From: Monodelphis domestica
Taxonomy: Eukaryota; Chordata; Mammalia; Didelphimorphia; Didelphidae
Assembly (NCBI RefSeq): GCF_027887165.1
Contig: NC_077229.1
Location: 111,942,020-112,006,019, forward strand
Direction: 5' to 3'
Length of the DNA: 64,000 bases
Shown: positions 31,496 to 42,565 of the stretch, piece by piece
How the letters are laid out: each line of letters begins with the position of its first letter
How positions within the stretch are numbered: position 1 is the stretch's first letter
Notes under the pieces: generated by a model
What the model was told of the DNA's origin: nothing
Databases searched by the model: none
What the model saw: only the letters and a program-made list of their open reading frames with translations
Made by a program: the position numbers and the translations under genes

Positions 31496-31588
31496 GGAAG
31501 GAAGGAAGGAAGGAAGGAAGGAAGGAAGGAAGGAAGGAAGGAAGGAAGGAAGGAAGGAAGGAAGGAAGGAAGGAAGGAAGGAAGGAAG
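31496..31588 (+). repeat. (GGAA)n microsatellite, about 23 units
   Basis: Nearly uninterrupted GGAA units start directly at the L1 poly-A tail, so the microsatellite probably grew from it. Long overlapping Lys-Glu-Gly-Arg frames here are trivial translations. Confidence 0.98.
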
Positions 31589-32154
31589 AAATTACAGGCA
31601 TCAGTAGCAGCTAGAACTCAAAATGCCTTTCTTTTTCTATTTTCCAACCAATTATCCATGTGTGTAGTTTCTAAATAGTGAATCCAAGTCTTAAATAGTG
31701 TTTTTTGGTTTTTATACCACCTTTTTCACTTATGATTTTTAAATAATAGCACTTAAATTTCTTTGTTTAACTGTTAACCCTAATATTCATATTTAGCTTG
31801 ATGGGATTTTCTGGTTTGTTTTTGTTCGTTTTCAGTATTTTTAGGGGAGGCTCATTATTTTTTCCACTTTGTCATTGAAACATAAGAATGGCATATTAGT
31901 AATTTCAGCTTAGTCCAAAAAATGAGGAATTTTTCCAAAAAAATTAAAAGATGGACCAGAAAAAATAAATGAAAAAATAAAGCTATCTTCATCAATAGAC
32001 CTAGCATCATGTTTTAATTTTCATTTTTGCCATTAAAGAGAAAGAACTCTTCTAGATGATATCAAATAAATTTTTAGAACATTCTGTAATCAATTATATT
32101 CTGTAAAGTGGGACGTTGGAGGCCTTTTTGCCCTTTACAGCATTTTAAATGAAA
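31589..32154. other. Unique AT-rich sequence
   Basis: Nothing recognised with confidence. Confidence 0.35.
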
Positions 32155-32365
32155 AATTGATCAATCAAAAAGTGTTATGTGCTTGCTACATGTCAGACAC
32201 TGGTGATACAAAGGCAAAAAAAAAAAACAACAATCCTTATTGTGATCCAGGTACTATGATCTAGGCAAAAAAAGAATCACTGTCTGCAGTGAAGGAGTTC
32301 ATGTTCTGCCAAGGGACATAAAATTCAAATACATAATTATAAACAAATACATGCAATATAAATAC
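32155..32365 (-). mobile_element. LINE-2 3' end (antisense)
   Basis: 'tgtgcttgctacatgtcaga', 'cactggtgatacaaaggca', 'gtctgcagtgaaggagttca' and 'caaatacataattataaaca' follow the reversed L2 tail, with a poly-A expansion at 32217-32229. Confidence 0.7.
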
Positions 32366-32500
32366 ATAAATGGGCGACTATTTGGTATAGTGGTTAGGGA
32401 GTTGACCTAGGAGCCAGGAAGACCTGGTTTCAAGACTTGCCTCTGACATGTAGTGGCTGTATGTCTGGGTAAGTCATTCAGCCTGTTAGTATTCTAGGCC
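32366..32500 (+). mobile_element. MAR/MIR-type SINE
   Basis: 'ggcgactatttggtatagtg', 'gttgacctaggagccaggaa', 'gacctggtttcaagacttgc' and 'gtctgggtaagtcattcagc' give the sense head and core. Confidence 0.7.
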
Positions 32501-32656
32501 AGAGATGTCAAGCAATCACTGGGAATGAGATTAAAATGTAATTGGGAAATAATTAACAAAATAAATAAAAATACAATAGAATATTATTATGTTATTTTCT
32601 AATCAAAATGCTACTGTAGGATTTAGTGGCTCTGTTCTGTTTGAGTTTGGCATCAA
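32501..32656 (-). mobile_element. hAT-like MITE, second family, copy 2 (inverted)
   Basis: Reverse complement of the element at 12072-12221: 'agagatgtcaagc' at the left, 'attaaaatgtaattgggaaa', a run of aataaataaaaatacaa, and 'gtttgagtttggcatc' at the right. Confidence 0.65.
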
Positions 32657-32759
32657 TATTCCAGGCAACTTACTAATACTAAAAGTTGAGCAATGATGAT
32701 GCCATCTGATTTTCTCTTAAGTTTTCTCATCTGGCAATTCTCCACACCATTGAAATAAC

Positions 32760-34005
32760 AAACTTAGTCCAAATGTTTAAATAAATACTTTATTTATTTA
32801 AAGAAAGATCCTAGCAGTTTGGGGAAGCAAAAATGGCTCATATAATAGGTGATGCTTGATCTTGGAAATACACTAAAGATTCTAAAATGCATCAGGAAGA
32901 AGGGAAGTTACATTTCAGGCATGGAGGACAACCAATACAACAGTTCAAAGTTGGGAGATAGGGTGATATGTATAAGGAACAGGAAGGCCAATTTGACTAC
33001 TGTCAAGTTTAAAGGGAGGGAATGAGTATAAATAAAGTGGGAAATAAATAAAGTTCAACTTAATTGAAGCCAGGTTGTAAAAAGGTTCTAAATGGCAAAT
33101 AATGAAATTTGTCTTTAACCCTACTTGTAATAAGGAGCCATTGGAATTAATTGAGTAGTAGGGGAGTGATGATGTCAGATCAATGCCTTAGGAAAATCTG
33201 GCAACTTTTCTATAATATAATTTGGATAGAGGAGAAAACAGAGGCAGGGAGAACATTAAGGAGACTATTAAAATATTCCAGACAAGAAGTCATAACAGTC
33301 TAAATTAGGGTAACAGCTATATAAGTAGAGAGATGATGAGATGTGGTAAAAATAACAAGACCAGATATATGGTGTCAGATGTTTGTGATTGCTATGATGA
33401 GTAGCTAGAAATAAGGAATTACATTAAAGGGATAGGTGTATGGGGCAAAATGATGAATTCTGTTTGCCATGTTAAGTTTGAGCTGCTTTTAGGTCATTCA
33501 GTTCAAAGTGTCTAATAGCTAGTTGACAATGCACTAGAGAAACTAGTACTGAATACAGCCTATATATCAGGGAGATGGTATTTAAACTCTATATAGCTAT
33601 AGCTAACGAGATCATCAAGAGGATGGTGAATGAGAATAGAAGAGGACCTTAGACAAAGATTTGGGGTAGGTCCCCAAGTCAGAAATAGTTAGGGATTGGG
33701 TTAGGTTTGATGATTAGCATAGTGCATGCTATATAAATGTTATTTTCATCATTATCATCATACTGAAACTAAGTAACAGTCAGACTCAGGAAGAGATTGA
33801 AGAGAGTAGTCTCAGGAAAATATGCTAAAATATGGTCAGCAATGTCAAAGAGACCACCAAGAAGAATGGTGCATGATTGAAAAAAAGAACATCAGATTGG
33901 ACAATTAAATCATTAGTTACTTTGGAGAGAGCAGTTTCAATTGAATGATAAAGTTGGAAACCAGATTACAAAGGATTGAAAAAAACGTTAGGGGAGAGGC
34001 TACTG
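32760..34005 (-). mobile_element. LINE-2 (antisense), about 1.2 kb
   Basis: 'atttcaggcatggaggacaa', 'aaggccaatttgactactgt', 'agccaggttgtaaaaagg', 'aaggagccattggaattaat', 'ttgagtagtaggggagtgat', 'gttactttggagagagcagt' and 'accagattacaaagg' appear in reversed L2 order. A small MIR-like patch lies at 33710-33770. All frames are broken. Confidence 0.85.
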
Positions 34006-34164
34006 TTTTTCAAATCTTCATAACTACATGAAGATAGTTTTAGACTGTCAGTTGCTGGAATACATGATATCATGAAAGGTTAAGTTAAAATGGTGTGACA
34101 CAGGCATGCTCTGAAACCTGGTGTTTTATGGTTGCTTGTTTCAGTTTTAGATTGGATGTTTGCC

Positions 34165-34410
34165 ATCTGTGTAATAATAATGATAGTATACTTACTAGGT
34201 GCCAAGTACCATGATAAGAACTTTTATAAAATTCTCTCATTTGATCCTCATTAACAGCCTTTGGGACTGCTATACCCACTTTAAAGTTGAAGAAGTTGTA
34301 ATAAACAGATTAAGTGACTTGTCTAGGATTATATAGTGAGTGCCTGAGGCTGCATTTGAACTCAGACTCCAGACCAAATGCTTTATCCACTGTGCCACTT
34401 AGATGTCTTC
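34165..34410 (-). mobile_element. MIR/THER1-type SINE (antisense)
   Basis: 'tactaggtgccaagtaccat', 'ctctcatttgatcctcatta', 'cccactttaaagttgaagaa', 'gtgacttgtctaggattata' and 'tttatccactgtgccactt' give the complete reversed order. Confidence 0.8.
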
Positions 34411-34429
34411 ATCTATATAGAATTATGGG

Positions 34430-34620
34430 TTCATACCTGGGAAGGGCATCTGAGAGGTGATATCATTCAACACAGTCTCACTTTACAGATTAGGAATCTG
34501 AGGCTCAGTTTGGAGAAGGAATAGGCTCAACATCATATAGTTACTGTGTAGAGCAGGAGCTCAAATCCAGGTCCTCTGATGACAAATGACAGCACCATTT
34601 ACCAGACCTGACTTGATGCT
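34430..34620 (-). mobile_element. MIR/THER1-type SINE (antisense), second copy
   Basis: 'tctcactttacagattagga', 'atctgaggctcagtttggag', 'catatagttactgtgtagag' and 'aaatccaggtcctctgatga'. Adjacent to, but distinct from, the preceding copy. Confidence 0.7.
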
Positions 34621-34923
34621 TGGAGATGGTTTCCACATACATTAAGAAAGAGAACAAAATTTCATCACATTGATAGTGAAGGTTTTATAATTTTAGGAAT
34701 TCTTTAACAACCAAAAACAAAACAAAACAAAACTCAGTTACTCTTGGGAATGGAAACTAGCTACTAAGATTTTACAAAATGGCAATTAATCAGTCATTCT
34801 CACCTTTGACATTTGAAGATTTTACTATATACATACCTCTTCTGCAGTAGATTTGCTTTCCCAAAATTGTCTTTATTAGTATGGCATTATAAATAGCTTG
34901 CCTTTTCTAATAATACATTGATT

Positions 34924-35118
34924 AGGGGGCAGCTAGATGGTTCAGTGGATTGAGAGCCAGACCTAGAGACAGGAGAAATTGTGTTCTAACCTCAGGTACT
35001 TCCCTGCTGTGTGACTCTAGGCAAGTCCTCCATCACTTTAGCCCATGCCACTTTTTTGCCTTAGAACCAATATAAAGTGTTGATTCTAAGACAGAAGGTA
35101 AGGGCTTAAAAAAAAAAA
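34924..35118 (+). mobile_element. Full-length tRNA-derived marsupial SINE
   Basis: Starts 'agggggcagctagatggttc', 'agtggattgagagccagacc', then 'gtgtgactctaggcaagtcc', 'gccttagaaccaatataaag' and 'agacagaaggtaagggctta', with an A-run at 35107-35119. The flanking acattgatta / acactgatta looks like the target-site duplication. Confidence 0.9.
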
Positions 35119-35564
35119 AAGAACACTGATTAAATCGCAGTTAAGATACAAAGGAAACAATGCATTGGATGTGAGGAGGATGGGGAGAGATCAAATTGGA
35201 ATTGAAAATCACCATACATAGTCTGTGAATTAGATTACGAGAAGGTATAGTGTGAAGGCATACACTGGGCTCTCTCACTGTCAAATTCCTAATTTCTTAC
35301 ATTCTTAGGTGACACTAACAACTAAGAGTGGTTTTCAGGCAATTCTGTTTCAAGGAGATTTTTCTTTCCAACTTTACCAAAATTCCTAATTCAGTTCCTC
35401 TAGCCAAATGACGTCAATGGATTGTAGTAGTCCTTTAATTCATTAAAAACCACAAACACTGCAGGTCCTTACTCTGTCTTTCATGGTTTGAAAAGGTTGT
35501 CAAATATGGATTGAACAATTCTTCATTGCTAAACATAATAAAAATCTGAAGGACAGTGGTGTGT
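35119..35564. other. Intron-like unique sequence
   Basis: Nothing recognised. Confidence 0.4.
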
Positions 35565-35960
35565 TGGAGCAAAATGGCAAAATATGGAAAGATAATTGTA
35601 GGTACCTGAAGAGAAGAGCTTTAGCTGATTTTTGAGAACTAAGATCTCTTTTAAAATTTCAGGAACTATCCAGAGAAAGATTTGTGGTAGCAGAGACACA
35701 GAAGAAAAACATTTGCTTGATCACATGGTTTGAAAGGGATATGATTGGGGATGTAAACTTGAAAAAGTCACTCTAGGGCAAATAATAATATGGAAATAGG
35801 TCTTGATCAATGACACATGTAAAACCCAGTGGAATTGCTCATTGGCTATTGGAGGGGAGTGGGAAAAGGGGGGGGAGGCAAAGAACATGAATCATGTAAC
35901 CATAGAAAAATATTCTAAAGTAATTAAATAATTAAACTTAATTTTTTAAAAAAATTGAAG
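35565..35960 (+). mobile_element. L1 3' end, sense
   Basis: 'cttgatcacatggtttgaaa', 'gatatgattggggatgtaaa', 'ggtcttgatcaatgacacat', 'acccagtggaattgctcatt', a G-rich run at 35850-35878 and 'catgaatcatgtaaccatag' are the marsupial L1 3' UTR. Confidence 0.85.
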
Positions 35961-36534
35961 AACTAAAAATCTTTGTTCATATGCATGACAATTTTTTATA
36001 ATAGAAACCACAAACTACATCAGCAGTATAATCGATTTTTCCAAGTTCTACTTGACTAGAGAACAAATATGCTGACCATTGATGCCATTGTATGCATATT
36101 TATTTCCCCAGCCAAGGCTATCTCAGTAAATAAATCAGATTGGTTGTCCCACAGACCAGGAATTACCATGATTTCACCAAATAAATAAAAAAAATTAGTT
36201 TAAATGAATTTTAAATCAGGTATTATGTCATGATGAATTTTTTCCAGCAGTTCTTGTCAAATATGACCTTTTTCTTCAAGTAGTTTATATTTTTGTATTT
36301 ACTTGGAATCCAGATCTTTTTGACTCAAAAAGCCAGCTTTCTATTGCTATACTAATTTTCTGTCACTATATAAGTATTTGTTATTATTAGGTATTTATAT
36401 AAATTATACTTTTTCTTGCTACTGTGCCTATTGACAGACTGAATTTCTTGGTCATGTTTTCACTGCCTATGTAATTTATGTCACTGTATAATTCTGTCCT
36501 TGCCTTTCTTTCTCCCATGCAATCAACCCCTCAA
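35961..36534. other. Intron-like unique sequence
   Basis: Nothing recognised. Confidence 0.4.
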
Positions 36535-36740
36535 GGGATCATAAGATCCGATTTAGAGCTAGATGGAACCTCATGGACCATGTAGTCAAAGTTCCTTATT
36601 TTATAAATGAGGAGCTAGAGCCCAGAGTGGTTAAGTTTGCCAGTGGTCACACAGGTGATTATGTTACAGAACCAAAACTAGAACGTGGGTCCTCACTACA
36701 CATTTAGAGCTCTTTTTACTGTGCTATGCTCCTGTTTCCT
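36535..36740 (-). mobile_element. THER1/MIR-type SINE (antisense)
   Basis: 'tagagctagatggaacctca', 'ttataaatgaggagctagag', 'gccagtggtcacacaggtga' and 'ttactgtgctatgctcctg'. Confidence 0.75.
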
Positions 36741-36899
36741 GATTCAATGTAAAGCATAGATAGGGAGGCACCAATGAGGCAGACTGGGTAGATTGCATAG
36801 AATCAGATTCAAGATAAACTATATATTTTCAATTTGAGAGAACTCCAGAGTCAATACTCTTGCTAGTCTACTGTGAGGGATTTGGAGGGAAGGAGAAGT

Positions 36900-36990
36900 G
36901 AAAGTAACAAATATTTATTAGGTATCTACCATGTATGTGCCAGGCTCAGTGATAAGTGCTTTACAAATAATATCTATTAACAGATATTAC
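36900..36990 (-). mobile_element. MIR-type SINE fragment
   Basis: 'caaatatttattaggtatct', 'accatgtatgtgccaggctc' and 'aagtgctttacaaataatat' match a MIR/THER end with the '...tgtgccaggcac...' block. Confidence 0.6.
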
Positions 36991-37149
36991 AAATGAAGCT
37001 GTTCAAACAGCCTATTCCACCAGTGTCCCGATCTATGAAGGAAAGAGAGCTAGCCTTGGAAGACCACCTTATTTATTCTCCTGTCTACATCAGCCCGGAA
37101 CAACAGGAAGTCATTGGGCTCCTGGGAAATGTAGTTCAAAGGCACAAGA

Positions 37150-37525
37150 TTTCCAATTGTACACTTATAGCACAGTAGTATTCCATTACTATCATATACC
37201 ACATCTTGCTAAGCTATTCCCCAATTGGTAGACAATCCCATGATTTCCAATTCTTTGCTACCACAAAAAGAGTTAAAAAATAAATATTTTTCTACAAATA
37301 GGTCCCTTTTCCTTTTTAAAAAAAGTCTCTTTGTAATATAGACCTAGTAATGGTATTAGTAGGTCAAAGGGTAGGCACAGTTTTTGGAGTCCTTTGAGTA
37401 TAGTTCCAAATTGCTCTCCATAATAGTTGGATCAGATTGCAACTCCACCAACAGCATATTAGTATTCCGATTTTTCCTCATCCCTTCTAACATTTGTCAT
37501 TTTCCTTGTCTGTCATATTGAGGCA
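37150..37525 (-). mobile_element. L1-type fragment (antisense)
   Basis: 'cagtagtattccattactat', 'attccccaattggtagacaa', 'tccaattctttgctaccaca', 'tatagttccaaattgctctc', 'cataatagttggatcagatt' and 'caactccaccaacagcatat'. Confidence 0.85.
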
Positions 37526-37847
37526 GCTACTTTGTATGCTAGGCATGGAGTCAGGAAGACCTGAGTTCCCAAGTCCAGCCTCAGATAATTCCTAGTCTTG
37601 TGTCCCTGGAAAATCATTTAAGTTTTCTTTCTTCAGTTGTAAAATGAAGAAAATAATAACACCTACCTAGTAGGGTTGTTATGAAGATCAATTGAGATAA
37701 TATTTGTAAAGAGTTTAGCACATAGTAGGTACTATATAAATGCCAGCTCTTGTCTCTCCTCCCTCCTTCCTTTTTCTCCACCTCCTTCCATATATGAACT
37801 TAGGGCATCCTGACTCCAGACCCAAAGTTCTGGTCACTGTACCACTT
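37526..37847 (+). mobile_element. MAR1/MIR-type SINE plus an antisense MIR end
   Basis: 37526-37770 is sense ('gagtcaggaagacctgagtt', 'cttcagttgtaaaatgaaga', 'cctacctagtagggttgtta', 'tttagcacatagtaggtac'). About 37800-37847, 'ggcatcctgactccaga' and 'tggtcactgtaccac' are an antisense MIR end, which continues at 38632 past an L1 insertion. Confidence 0.7.
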
Positions 37848-38613
37848 TTTAATTAAAAAAATTTAAATTAATTAAGAGTATTTTCCCATAGTTAGGTGAT
37901 TTATATTCTTCCTTTCCCGCCTCCTTCCCCCTCCTGTAGCCAACATGCAATTCAACTGGGTTTTACAAGTATCATTGATCAAGACCTATATCCATATTAT
38001 TAATATTTGCAGTAGAGTGATCATTTACAACCCCAATCATGAACCATGTGATCAAGGAAATGTCTTTCTTCTCTGTTTCTGCTCCCACAGTTCTTTCTCT
38101 TGATGTGGATGGCGTTCTTTCTCATAAGTCCCTCAGAATTGTCCTGGATCATTGCATTGCTGCTAGTAGGGAAGTTCATTACATTAGATTGTGCCACCAT
38201 GTATCAGCCTCTGTGTACAACGTTCTCCTGGTTCTGCTCCTTTCATTCTGCTTCAATTTCTGGAGGTCGTTCCGGTTTACATGGAATTCCCCCAGTTCAT
38301 TATTCCTTTGAGCACAATAGTATTCCATCACCAACAGATACCACAATTTGTTTAGCCATTCCCCAATCGAAGAACATCCCATCATTTTCCAATTTTTTGC
38401 CACCACAAAGAGCATGGCTATGAATATTTTTGTACACATATTTTTCCTTATTATCTCTTTGGGATACAAACCCAGAAGTGGTCTGGCTGGATCAAAGGGC
38501 AGACAGTCATTTAAAGCTCTTTGGGCATAATTCCAAATTGCCTTCCAGAATGGCTGGATCAATTCACAACTCTGTTAGCAATGTATTAGTGTCCCAATTT
38601 TGCCACATCCCCT
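37848..38613 (-). mobile_element. 5'-truncated L1 with 18-bp target-site duplication
   Basis: A 766-bp antisense L1 end flanked by perfect ctggtcactgtaccactt at 37830-37847 and 38614-38631. On the plus strand it starts with an A/T-rich stretch (the reversed tail), then 'tattcttcctttcccgcctc', 'gcaattcaactgggttttac' and 'ctcataagtccctcagaatt', ending in ORF2. Among the clearest insertions in the window. Confidence 0.95.
38179..38562 (-). pseudogene. L1 ORF2 C-terminal fragment, 127 codons open
   Basis: The minus frame contains 'IQPFWKAIWNYAQRALND', 'DPARPLLGLYPKEI', 'AMLFVVAKNWKM' and 'ERSRTRRT'. These are successive blocks of the marsupial L1 ORF2 C-terminus (active copies usually read DPAI where this reads DPAR). 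The length of undisturbed frame suggests moderate age. It lacks the catalytic domains, so it is inert. Confidence 0.85.
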
Positions 38614-38639
38614 CTGGTCACTGTACCACTTAGATAATA

Positions 38640-39524
38640 GAGCCTTGGTTCAGCCCTTGAGTTTTGGGTAGAGGACTCTGAACTTGGGAGCTTTAGTTAC
38701 ACCTGACTCCTACAAATGTTTCAGTGTTTAATACTTCTTTGGTGTTTAATACTCAATTAGATCATGGATTCAACAGTTTGAATGGTGGCAGTAGTTGCAA
38801 ATTTTATCAGCCACATAGCCTACTTGCTTTTTATGTCTTTTATTTCAGAAAGTCTTTTGATTTTTGCTCCTGTGCCTAGTTAACTCTATTATAATAGAGT
38901 TATAATACAGTGCTAACTCAGATTCTCAACTTAATGTTTTCTGAGCTTCTCAGCATTAACATGGGGATTAGGCATAGAATCTTTATTTGTAGAGCTCTTA
39001 TAAACCATTCTTATTTTCTGTGTGTGAAGCCTTTCTATAATTGTCTAAGATTCATTCTGCACTTTTCCTAGTGAATTCAAGATGTTAAATGTGTTACTTT
39101 TGGTGCAAGTAAGGGAGCATAGCAAAGCTAGAAGCTGGGATGTTGTTGGATCAAAAATCTTGCAGGGTATCTATACTTTTCCGTCAAAGAAGTTACAATC
39201 GATTTAGAAAAATGTAGGATCATAGATATAAAGCTTGAAGGGATTTCAGAGACTAGATAGTTGTTGATCTTAATTTTACAGGTGAAACTTTATGCCAAGG
39301 GAGGTTAAGTGACTTGAAAGCGGTTTAAAATGATCATTACTCAGGGAGAGGTAAAGGACTGAATAATATAAAGCTGGTTTTAGCGTGATGTTTCTTGAAT
39401 GAAATAAAATTGGATTTTGAAGATAAGAACTTTGTGTAGACAGGAAAAGAAAAAAACTTATGCAAAGGCAAGAAACAAGCAGATGTCAAGAAAATTAGTT
39501 GAATACATAGGATGTATGCAGGTC
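38640..39524. other. Mostly unique sequence with a MIR fragment
   Basis: An antisense MIR-like patch lies at about 39230-39330 ('ttgatcttaattttacaggt', 'aggttaagtgacttgaaagc'). Otherwise nothing recognised apart from the palindrome at 38881-38902. Confidence 0.45.
38881..38902. repeat. 22-bp perfect palindrome
   Basis: Each half is taactctatta or its complement, with no spacer. AT-rich, in otherwise unique sequence. Probably chance or a local template switch. Confidence 0.9.
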
Positions 39525-39790
39525 TGTCAGTCAGTGAACATTTAGTACGCCTCTACTATGTGGCAGATACTGTACAAAGTGTTGGGGATACACAGAAAGG
39601 CAAATGACAGCTCCTGCCCTCAAAGAGCTCACAGTCTCATGGAGAAGACAATATGCAAACAGCTATATGTACAATCAAACTGTATATAAGATAAATCAGG
39701 AATAGTCAACAAAGAAGGCTGAGACAGATTTTGGGGGGAGTTTGAGGGAAATGGAGTATAGGGGTTGAATGAATAAAGTCTTTAAAAACA
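39525..39790 (-). mobile_element. LINE-2 3' end (antisense)
   Basis: 'cgcctctactatgtggcaga', 'gttggggatacacagaaagg', 'agctcctgccctcaaagagc', 'tcacagtctcatggagaaga' and 'gtatataagataaatcagga' give the full reversed tail. Confidence 0.85.
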
Positions 39791-39837
39791 AAAAAAAAAG
39801 GGAAGCATTCTTATTCAAAATTGGAAAAAAGGCTTGT

Positions 39838-40130
39838 CATGTCTTCAGATCCGTGTCTTCTTCAATTGTCCTATGGCGTGGAGCTTGCAGTCTGTTAAAA
39901 TCCCCAGATCTTTTTCAGAACTACTGAGGCCCATGCCTCTTCATTCTTCTGCTTGTGAAATTGATTTTTAACTTATTCTACAGTGTAAAGACTTAATTTA
40001 TCCCCATTGAATTTTGTCTTAGTAAATTAAGCCCAATGCTCTATCATTTAAGTGCTAATTTTTGTGTTAGGAACTATGCTTGATGCTGGGGTGCAAAGAC
40101 AAAATGGAACAAACCGTAAACACTAGGTCC
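39838..40130 (-). repeat. Ancient mammal-wide dispersed repeat, family not assigned (fragment 1)
   Basis: 'ccccagatctttttcagaac', 'actgaggcccatgcct', 'aatttatccccattgaattt' and 'tgtcttagtaaattaagccc' match a dispersed sequence I recall from many mammalian genomes, probably an old LINE. I cannot assign the family or orientation with certainty. Other fragments of it seem to lie at 42920-43140 and 44040-44210. Confidence 0.4.
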
Positions 40131-40737
40131 TTATATTTTTTGCATTTTTCATTCAATTGTGTGATTGTAAAGATGTCATTTACTTTGGAGTATAGTTTGT
40201 GAAATTCTGCCTTTATTTCCTTATAACTTCATCAAGTGATGCATTTGTAGACCATTTTACTAAAAATTTTATGTAAGTGGGGAAGCAAGTAAATGCTTTT
40301 TGTAGTCATTGATATTCTTTAAGGTACATTTTTTTAAATAAGTAATTAAATCTAAGGAGATTTTCCCCCCTACACGTTTGTTATCTTCCTTTCTTTTAGG
40401 TATCCTGAGATCAGTCCTTTGGCATACTCAAAATTGTCGTTTCCAGCACAGATCTCTGTATATTTAGTCTGGTGCATCTTTTCAGTGCCATTTCTATTGG
40501 ATCACACAGCATATCTGAGATTGGGACTGTTAGTCTAAATGTTTGTTATACAAATCCTAATAGGTCATTTACATTTTTTTTTGCCTCTTCCTTGTTGGCT
40601 TAATTTCCTCTTAAAAACCCTCAGTATAACTTTGCTTTAGTTGGGTCACTCACCAAGTTTTCTTTTAAATATATTTTTTCTTCCTTTGCTTCATGTCTTG
40701 TAAGCTGTTATTATAGTCTTGCACTGTCTTTCTCCAT
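40131..40737. other. Intron-like unique sequence
   Basis: Nothing recognised. Confidence 0.35.
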
Positions 40738-40868
40738 AAATGATTGCAAATATGTGAAACCCAGTTGAATTTGCTCATTGGTTATGGGGTGGGGGAGGGA
40801 GGAGAGGGAGGAAGGACTATGAATCATGTAACCATGGGAAGATGCTCTTAAAATAAATAAAATTTAAA
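40738..40868 (+). mobile_element. L1 3' end, sense
   Basis: 'gaaacccagttgaatttgct', 'cattggttatggggtggggg', a G-rich tract to 40815, 'tatgaatcatgtaaccatgg' and an AAATAAAAT tail. Confidence 0.85.
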
Positions 40869-42565
40869 ATAATAAAATATTGCAAATACATTTAAAATTT
40901 TAAAGCAGTTGCCTTTGACTACTTGACCAAGGAGATTAGGTGTTGGCTAACTTACGTGATTTTTTTAGCTCTACCTGGTGGTAAGTGATTAGCATTTGCT
41001 AAACTTTGCAAGGAAAAAAATATATAATTGATGTAGTGTTTGATTTCTTTACTTACTTACAAGTTCAGGGCATTTTCCAGCTAGATCAGTTAAAATATTT
41101 AAAATACCAAGTTATGTTGTTTTGTTTGGTATTTCTCTTCATTTACTTAATTCATTGATGATAAATACAAGGCAATAGGCTCGCTTGCTTTTTCATCTGT
41201 CCTTTAAGGCCTATGAGAGGACACATTCTTTACTTAAAGAAACATATTTGTCATAAGTTTGACATACTTGAAAACTACAGTGGACTCAAGTGCCACAGGC
41301 AGGATTTCTCATTTAGTTTTATGACCAAACATGATTCATTATTACCTCTGAAATTTAGTTGAGATGGTGAGGATATTGGGTATGGGAAAGGATAGTTATT
41401 AGATAATTTTATCATAGCCTCCTCTTCTTTAGCAGTATCTAACCTTATCCTGAGTACTGAAAATATTGGTTAAAAAAAATTAGCTGGAAATTTATAAAGT
41501 AGAGATGCTAGTGGTCTATGAGTATAGAATTGCATATGTTGTTTTACACAGTTGATATGTTCATTGTTTTGCTATTCACCTATTCTATTAACAATTATTC
41601 ATCACTCTACCTTTTAAAAATCTTTGTTACAAGGGATGTCTCATTAAGTAGCAGAAGCAGGGGGATGGGAGAGTAAATGGGATGTAAAAATGAAAAGCAT
41701 TAATAAAAATAAAATTCTTTAAAAAAAGAAATGAATATGAAGATGTGATACTTTCTGGGTATTTAACACACGTCTTAAGCTGTGTTCAGAACTGAACATA
41801 ATACTTTGGATGGAATTGGATGAGACTTGACATTTCTTAAGTACATATTTTGCTTTGGGTATGATTTTGGATAAAATAATCTTTTCTCAGTTGTGCTCTC
41901 TTCATTTTCATTTTATCTTTTTGACTATTTTGTTTCTACTGATTTCTTTTTCTTGATCACATAAGCTGGCAGTGTCTCCCAGAATTATTATTATTATTTT
42001 TTTAAGGCCTTTACTCAGCCAACACCTTTCTGCTCTTACTCTTCAAAGTAAACAACTTGATCTATGAATTTATCTAATTTGTTTAGTGTCTTCCACAGAT
42101 GACTTGCTTTTGTTTCTCTGCTTTTATGTGTTGGTTCCTCTTTCTATCTATGCACATCTTTCACCTTAACATGCATTTTCTAGGTTTTCTTTTTTTAGGA
42201 AGCATTCTATGGAAGCTTACCTATTTACTTCTTTACTTGCCACCTTGAGTGCTGTGTACTATTCTGTTGCTTTAGTTTACTTTTTTTGATTTGTTGTTTA
42301 AGGGTTATCTTTAATTGATCCATGTATGTATGTATACTTCCAACAAGATTGCAAGCCATTTGAAGTCAAAGATTTTTTTCTGTTATTCTTCACTACAATG
42401 CCTTTTACCAGTGCAAAGTGTATATGCTGAATCTATCAAATAATTAATGTTGACTAAGTTTAAGATAGGTGTTAAATATGTTAGAGCTATTTAATATTTT
42501 AATATTTAATTTTTCAAATTATTTTAAAAGGTTATATTAATATGCATGTACTCTTTTCTTGGCAG
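40869..42565. other. Mostly unique intronic sequence
   Basis: A possible L1-type 3' end lies at about 41640-41735 (a G-rich stretch, then 'aaaataaaattctttaaaaa'). The rest is AT-rich with T-rich patches and no recognised feature. Confidence 0.35.

Noticed and set aside
31401..31607. Lys-Glu-Gly-Arg and Ser-Phe-Leu-Pro repeat proteins on opposite strands
   Set aside because: Translations of the (GGAA)n microsatellite.
38881..38902. 22-bp palindrome as an attachment site, operator or replication element
   Set aside because: AT-rich, solitary and in eukaryotic intronic sequence with no associated gene. Chance or a template switch is simpler.
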